Shown: positions 59,724 to 64,000 of the stretch, piece by piece
Numbering within the stretch: the stretch's first letter is position 1
How the letters are laid out: each line of letters begins with the position of its first letter
Origin: Brevundimonas sp.
GTDB lineage: Bacteria; Pseudomonadota; Alphaproteobacteria; Caulobacterales; Caulobacteraceae
Direction: 5' to 3'
Length of the DNA stretch: 64,000 nt
Assembly (NCBI RefSeq): GCF_004210735.1
Contig: NZ_SDZL01000006.1
Span: 1-64,000, forward strand
Translations under genes and position numbers: made by a program
Notes under the pieces: generated by a model
Told to the model about the DNA's origin: nothing
The model's database searches: none
The model's input: the letters and a program-made list of their open reading frames with translations, nothing else

Positions 59724-60860
59724 TCAGCCCGGAACGGCCCCGTTGACCGGCAGATCGGCCGGAGCGGCACGCACCGGCGTCGTCACGGGCGCGGGCTGCG
59801 CCGCTGCGACCCGCGCCGCCACGGCCTGGGCCGTCGCCAGACGCTCGGCCTCGGCGCGGGCGTTGTCGGCGGCGATCTGGCGCGCGATCGTCTGGGCCCG
59901 CCCGTTCAGCTGCGCCAGCGGCGTCAGCGGCGCGGACAGGGCTCCGCCGTGCTCACCGTTCAGATAGATGTCGAAGGCGGCCGGCTCTGACACGTCGATA
60001 GTGGCGGCGACGCCGGGCGGCGCGCGCCACGCCTCGCCGGCGGCCATTTGTCGGGCGAACAGCACGCGGCCATCGCCCATCCGCACCACCAGGGTGGCGG
60101 GCTTGCGCGCCTGCAGCGTCACCTGGGACACCGTGGCCGATGCGCCGTGGATGGCGCCCCGCGGGTTGAACGCCTTCTGCACCGGAACAACGCTGACCGG
60201 CGTCAGGGCGGCGGTCGTGCCGTTGACCTCGACGTCCGCCAGCTGGGCTTCAAGGCCCGGGGTGACATAGAAGGCCGGAACGGTCTGGTCGGGCGGCGCG
60301 GGATGTGGCGCGGAAAGACGCAGGCCCTGCAGTTCGGTCTGGCCGGGCACGGCGCCCAGGGTCCAGCTTTCGGGCACCTCGGCGATGTCCGACGGATGCG
60401 CCTTGCGGATCAGGCTGACCCGCTGGAACACGTTCCAGCCGACCACGGCCAGCACCAGAATGGCCACGGCGGCGATGACGCGGGGGGAATGGCGCTTGAC
60501 CTCCTCGAAGGCCACGCCGACCGGCGGCTGCAGCGGCACCGAGGGGTCGGGGCTCTCGCGCTTGAAGCGTTCGATGGCCAGTTGCTCGTCCAGCCCCAGC
60601 TCGGACGCATAGGCGCGGACATAGCCCATCGAGAAAACCCGCGACGGCAGGGCCGAGAAATCGTTCTGCTCCAGCGCGATCAGATAGCGGCTGTGGACGC
60701 GGGTGGCCTGGGACAGGGCGGCCAGCGACCGGCCCGAAGCGTCGCGCGCCTGACGCAGGCCATCGCCCAGAGTCGCGGCGTCCGCGATGGAAGGCGCTGG
60801 GTCCTTCCAGTCGGGATGCGCCCGAAACTCGTCGGGGACGTTCCCCGTATCCAGCGCCAT
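59724..60860 (-). CDS. RodZ-like HTH/DUF4115 protein
   Basis: [61 protein letters not shown], single TM, C-terminal beta domain. Start uncertain. Confidence 0.8.
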   Translation of the reverse strand: MALDTGNVPDEFRAHPDWKDPAPSIADAATLGDGLRQARDASGRSLAALSQATRVHSRYLIALEQNDFSALPSRVFSMGYVRAYASELGLDEQLAIERFKRESPDPSVPLQPPVGVAFEEVKRHSPRVIAAVAILVLAVVGWNVFQRVSLIRKAHPSDIAEVPESWTLGAVPGQTELQGLRLSAPHPAPPDQTVPAFYVTPGLEAQLADVEVNGTTAALTPVSVVPVQKAFNPRGAIHGASATVSQVTLQARKPATLVVRMGDGRVLFARQMAAGEAWRAPPGVAATIDVSEPAAFDIYLNGEHGGALSAPLTPLAQLNGRAQTIARQIAADNARAEAERLATAQAVAARVAAAQPAPVTTPVRAAPADLPVNGAVPG

Positions 60861-60984
60861 GACGCCTGACCCCACACTCGACGCACCGGCATAGACCGAC
60901 ATCGCCGTACTCGACCACGGCGAGCCGTTTACCACATGCGTTTGACGGTTCCGGTTCTGACCCGGAGCCCACCCGAACTCATCC

Positions 60985-60993
60985 TGTGGATAA
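60985..60993 (-). promoter_or_regulatory. Perfect consensus DnaA box upstream of the RodZ-like gene
   Basis: TGTGGATAA on plus = TTATCCACA on minus. Confidence 0.4.
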
Positions 60994-61067
60994 CTCATTC
61001 CCGCCCGCCGTTCAACGATCCGTTAATCATCGTCACCGGTTCCGGCTATGTGCCGGGACGGGACGGA

Positions 61068-63359
61068 TCAGACCGCGACGTTCAATTTGCGGGCCAGCGA
61101 CTCGATCTCGTTGCGCACCGATCCGGCCGACGATCCCAGCAGATTGGCCATGCTGCGCCGCGCCGCCGTCAGGTCCGCCGACAGGATCATCCGCTTGACC
61201 GGACCCACCCCGCCGGCGGGCGCCGACAGGCGGGTGAAGCCCAGGGTGATCAGGGCGAACGCCTCCAGCGGCCGCCCGGCCAGTTCGCCGCACACCGAAA
61301 CCGGCGTGCCGGTGTCGGCGCATTTCTTCTGGATCTCGGCCAGGGCCCGCAGCGCCGGGGGCGACAGCGGGTCATAGCGGTCCGACACCAGCGGATTGGT
61401 GCGGTCGGCGGCGTACATATACTGGAACAGGTCGTTGGTCCCGACCGAGACGAAGTCGGTCAGCGGCAGCAGCGCGTCCAGGTGCCACAGCAGGGCCGGC
61501 GCCTCGATCATCGCCCCCACCCGCAGCAGGTCCGGCAGGGCCCGGCCCCGGCGACGGGCCCATTCGACCTCGACGTCGACCAGTTCGCGGGCGGCGCGGA
61601 ACTCGTCCACCGTGGCGATCATCGGGAACATGACCCGCAGCTCGCGCCCCGCCGCCGCCGTCAGCAGCGCCCGCAACTGCAGTCGCAACAGCCCCGGCCG
61701 ATCCAGGCCCAGGCGGATCGCGCGGCGGCCCAGCGCCGGGTTCTCCTCCCGCTCGGCCTCCAGATAGGGCAGCACCTTGTCGCCGCCGATATCCAGGGTG
61801 CGGAAGGTGACCGGCCGGTCGCCCGCCGCGTCCAGCACCAGCTTGTACAACGCCGTCTGCGCCGTCAGGCGCGGCAGCTCGTCCGAGACCATGAACTGGA
61901 ATTCGGTGCGGAACAGGCCGATCCCCTCGGCCCCGGTCGCGTCCATATTCTCCAGATCCACCGCCAGGCCGGCGTTGGTCAGGACCGTGATCCGCGTCCC
62001 GTCCTTGGTCACGGCGGGCGTGTCGCGCAGCAAGGCGAACTCGGCCCGGCGCTGCTCGCGCACCTCCATCCGCGACTGGACCGCCGCCAGCATGTCGGGC
62101 CGGGGACGCAGGTAAGCCTCGCCCGTCTCGCCGTCGGCGATGACCAGGTCGCCCTCGCTGACCCGGTCACGCAGCCCTTGCAGGCGGCCGACGCAGGGAA
62201 TCTGCAACGCGCGGGCGACGATGCCCGCATGGCTGGCGGCCGAGCCTTCCTCCAGCAGCAGGCCGCGCAGCTTGGCGCGCGGATATTCCAGCAGATCGGC
62301 CGGCCCCAGGTTCCGCGCCACCAGTATGGCGTCGTCGGGCAGGTCGCGCTGGCCCGGCTGATCGCCCGCCAGCACCCGCAGCAGCCGGTTGGCCAGGTCC
62401 TCGAAATCATGCAGCCGCTCGCGGATATAAGGATCGCGGGCGCTGGCGAAGCGGGCGCGGTGCTCGTTGCGGACCCGGTCCACCGCCGCCTCGGCCGTCA
62501 GGCCCGACCGCACCGCCTCTTCCAGCGACCGGTTCCAGCCCCGGTCGTCGGCGAACATCCGATAGGTTTCCAGCACCTCGAACGAGACGCCGCCCAGCTT
62601 GCCCTGGCCACCCTCCAGCATGGTGTCGATGCCGGCCTTCAGCGTGATCAGCGCCGCCTTCAGCCGCACCTCCTCGGCCACCGGGTCGTCGGACAGCAGC
62701 CGTTCCGGCGGCAACGGCGCCTCGTGCAGGACCACATGGCCAAAGGCCAGGCCCTCGGCGAATTTCTGGCCCTTCAGCCGCTCGGGCCGATGTGGCGCCA
62801 CCTCGACGTCGCGGAGTTCGGCCTCGGCCAGCAGTTCACCCGAGGCGACCGTCTCCGCCAGGACCATGGCGATGGTCTGGATGTCCTCGACCTCGTCCTC
62901 GTCATAGCGACGGGCCGCGCGGTTCTGGACCACCAGCACGCCGATGGCCCGGCCGCCGCGCAGCAACGGCGCGCCCAGGAAGGCGTGGTACGGGTCTTCG
63001 CCCGTTTCCGGACGGTACGAGAAGCTGGGATGCGACGGCGCGTCCGACAGGCTGATGGGCTCGGCGCTCCGCGCCACCTCGCCCACCAGACCCTCGCCGG
63101 GCCGCAGCCGGGTGTTGTGCACGGCCTCGGGGTTCAGGCCCTCGGTGGCGAACAGCTCCAGCTCGCCCGTCGCGCGGCGCAGATAGATGGAGCAGACCTC
63201 GGCCACCATCGACTGGGCGATGATCCGCACCACCAGGTTCAGCCGGTCCTGCGCCGGGGTCGATCCCCCGCCTGCCAGTCCTGCGCCGGCCATGGCCTCG
63301 CGGATCTGGCGCAGGAGGTTTCTCGGCCCCCTCGTCGTCAATCCGCCCTTGACCATCAT
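61068..63359 (-). CDS. ptsP: Phosphoenolpyruvate-protein phosphotransferase of PTS-Ntr (GAF + EI)
   Basis: N-terminal GAF domain; GSAASHAGIVARALQIPCVG; GIGLFRTEFQFM; TFRTLDIGGDKVLPY; SVGTNDLFQYMYAADR; VSVCGELAG. Confidence 0.95.
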   Translation of the reverse strand: MMVKGGLTTRGPRNLLRQIREAMAGAGLAGGGSTPAQDRLNLVVRIIAQSMVAEVCSIYLRRATGELELFATEGLNPEAVHNTRLRPGEGLVGEVARSAEPISLSDAPSHPSFSYRPETGEDPYHAFLGAPLLRGGRAIGVLVVQNRAARRYDEDEVEDIQTIAMVLAETVASGELLAEAELRDVEVAPHRPERLKGQKFAEGLAFGHVVLHEAPLPPERLLSDDPVAEEVRLKAALITLKAGIDTMLEGGQGKLGGVSFEVLETYRMFADDRGWNRSLEEAVRSGLTAEAAVDRVRNEHRARFASARDPYIRERLHDFEDLANRLLRVLAGDQPGQRDLPDDAILVARNLGPADLLEYPRAKLRGLLLEEGSAASHAGIVARALQIPCVGRLQGLRDRVSEGDLVIADGETGEAYLRPRPDMLAAVQSRMEVREQRRAEFALLRDTPAVTKDGTRITVLTNAGLAVDLENMDATGAEGIGLFRTEFQFMVSDELPRLTAQTALYKLVLDAAGDRPVTFRTLDIGGDKVLPYLEAEREENPALGRRAIRLGLDRPGLLRLQLRALLTAAAGRELRVMFPMIATVDEFRAARELVDVEVEWARRRGRALPDLLRVGAMIEAPALLWHLDALLPLTDFVSVGTNDLFQYMYAADRTNPLVSDRYDPLSPPALRALAEIQKKCADTGTPVSVCGELAGRPLEAFALITLGFTRLSAPAGGVGPVKRMILSADLTAARRSMANLLGSSAGSVRNEIESLARKLNVAV

Positions 63360-63399
63360 GGCTCCCGTCGCCGTCGCGCGTCCCCGCGCCTGTTGAACC

Positions 63400-64000
63400 C
63401 TATACCGCGTCCAGCCCGTAGGCCGAATGCAGCGCCCGCACCGCCAGTTCGGCATAGGCCGCGTCGATCAGCACGCTGATCTTGATTTCCGAGGTCGAGA
63501 TGGCCTGGAATTTCACGCCCTTGTCGGCCAGCGCCCTGAACATGGTCTGTGCGACGCCCGCATGACTGCGCATTCCCACGCCGATGACCGAGACCTTGGC
63601 CACGTCGTCGTCGACGCGGATTTCCTCGAACCCGATCTCGGCCTTGGCCGCGGTCATCAGTTCGGCGGCGCGGGCGGCGTCCCGGCGTCCCGTGGTGAAG
63701 GTCAGGTTGACCGCGCCTTCGGTGCGCGCCTGGCTCTGCACGATCATGTCGACATTGACGTTGGCCTCGGCCAGCCGGGTAAAGACATCCGCGGGGGCGT
63801 CCGTCCGGTCCGACAGGCCCAGCAGGGTGATCCGGGCTTCGTCACGGCTCATGGTGACGCCCGAGACGATGCGCTTTTCCACGATCTCATCCTCATCGCA
63901 AATCAGGGTTCCGGCGGCCGCCGGCAGGTTTCCGTCGGCGTCCGGCTCGACAAAGCTGGACAGCACCCGCACGGGCACCCGCTTGGCCATGGCCAGTTCG
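63400..64000 (-). CDS. lysC: Aspartate kinase, 3' part (truncated by window edge)
   Basis: Tandem ACT domains: ITLLGLSDRTDAPADVFTRLAEANVNVDMIVQSQ...KVSVIGVGMRSHAGVAQTMFRALADKGVKFQAISTSEIKISVLI. Confidence 0.93.
   Translation of the reverse strand, partial: ELAMAKRVPVRVLSSFVEPDADGNLPAAAGTLICDEDEIVEKRIVSGVTMSRDEARITLLGLSDRTDAPADVFTRLAEANVNVDMIVQSQARTEGAVNLTFTTGRRDAARAAELMTAAKAEIGFEEIRVDDDVAKVSVIGVGMRSHAGVAQTMFRALADKGVKFQAISTSEIKISVLIDAAYAELAVRALHSAYGLDAV

Overview
GC-rich alphaproteobacterial chromosome, most likely Caulobacterales and Brevundimonas-like (inferred from gene order and protein character, not from a database search). The left part is a conserved replication cluster: recQ, mutM, DUF1697, enoyl-CoA hydratase, rpsT, dnaA, dnaN, recF, gyrB. 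It is interrupted by a lipoprotein gene between dnaN and recF and by a tandem pair of paralogous Imm11/DUF1629-like genes between recF and gyrB. The middle carries typA, an OPT transporter, an MprF-like protein, secreted repeat-domain proteins, an Hsp20 gene and a pentapeptide-repeat protein. It is followed by a sugar/sugar-nucleotide block (gpmA, phosphohexomutase, glmM, glmS, galU, sqdB). The right part carries an EipA/DUF1134 homolog, pheT-pheS-rplT-rpmI-(S9 peptidase)-infC, a tandem GT9 pair, a class A beta-lactamase, ispG, a RodZ-like gene, ptsP and the 3' end of lysC. I saw no CRISPR array, rRNA, tRNA, prophage or IS transposase. The most interesting signals are non-coding. (1) A family of six small nested hairpins shares one architecture: outer stem - CAAGCA - inner stem - 3-nt loop - inner stem - 3 nt - outer stem. 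Its stems covary and its spacers are conserved, and one copy lies between rpmI and rplT. (2) Two MITE-like palindromic repeat families are present. (3) A GANTC cluster lies upstream of dnaA, and a CtrA-like site sits inside a perfect palindrome upstream of eipA. (4) Candidate structured 5' UTRs precede hsp20, the 14988 gene and rpmI.
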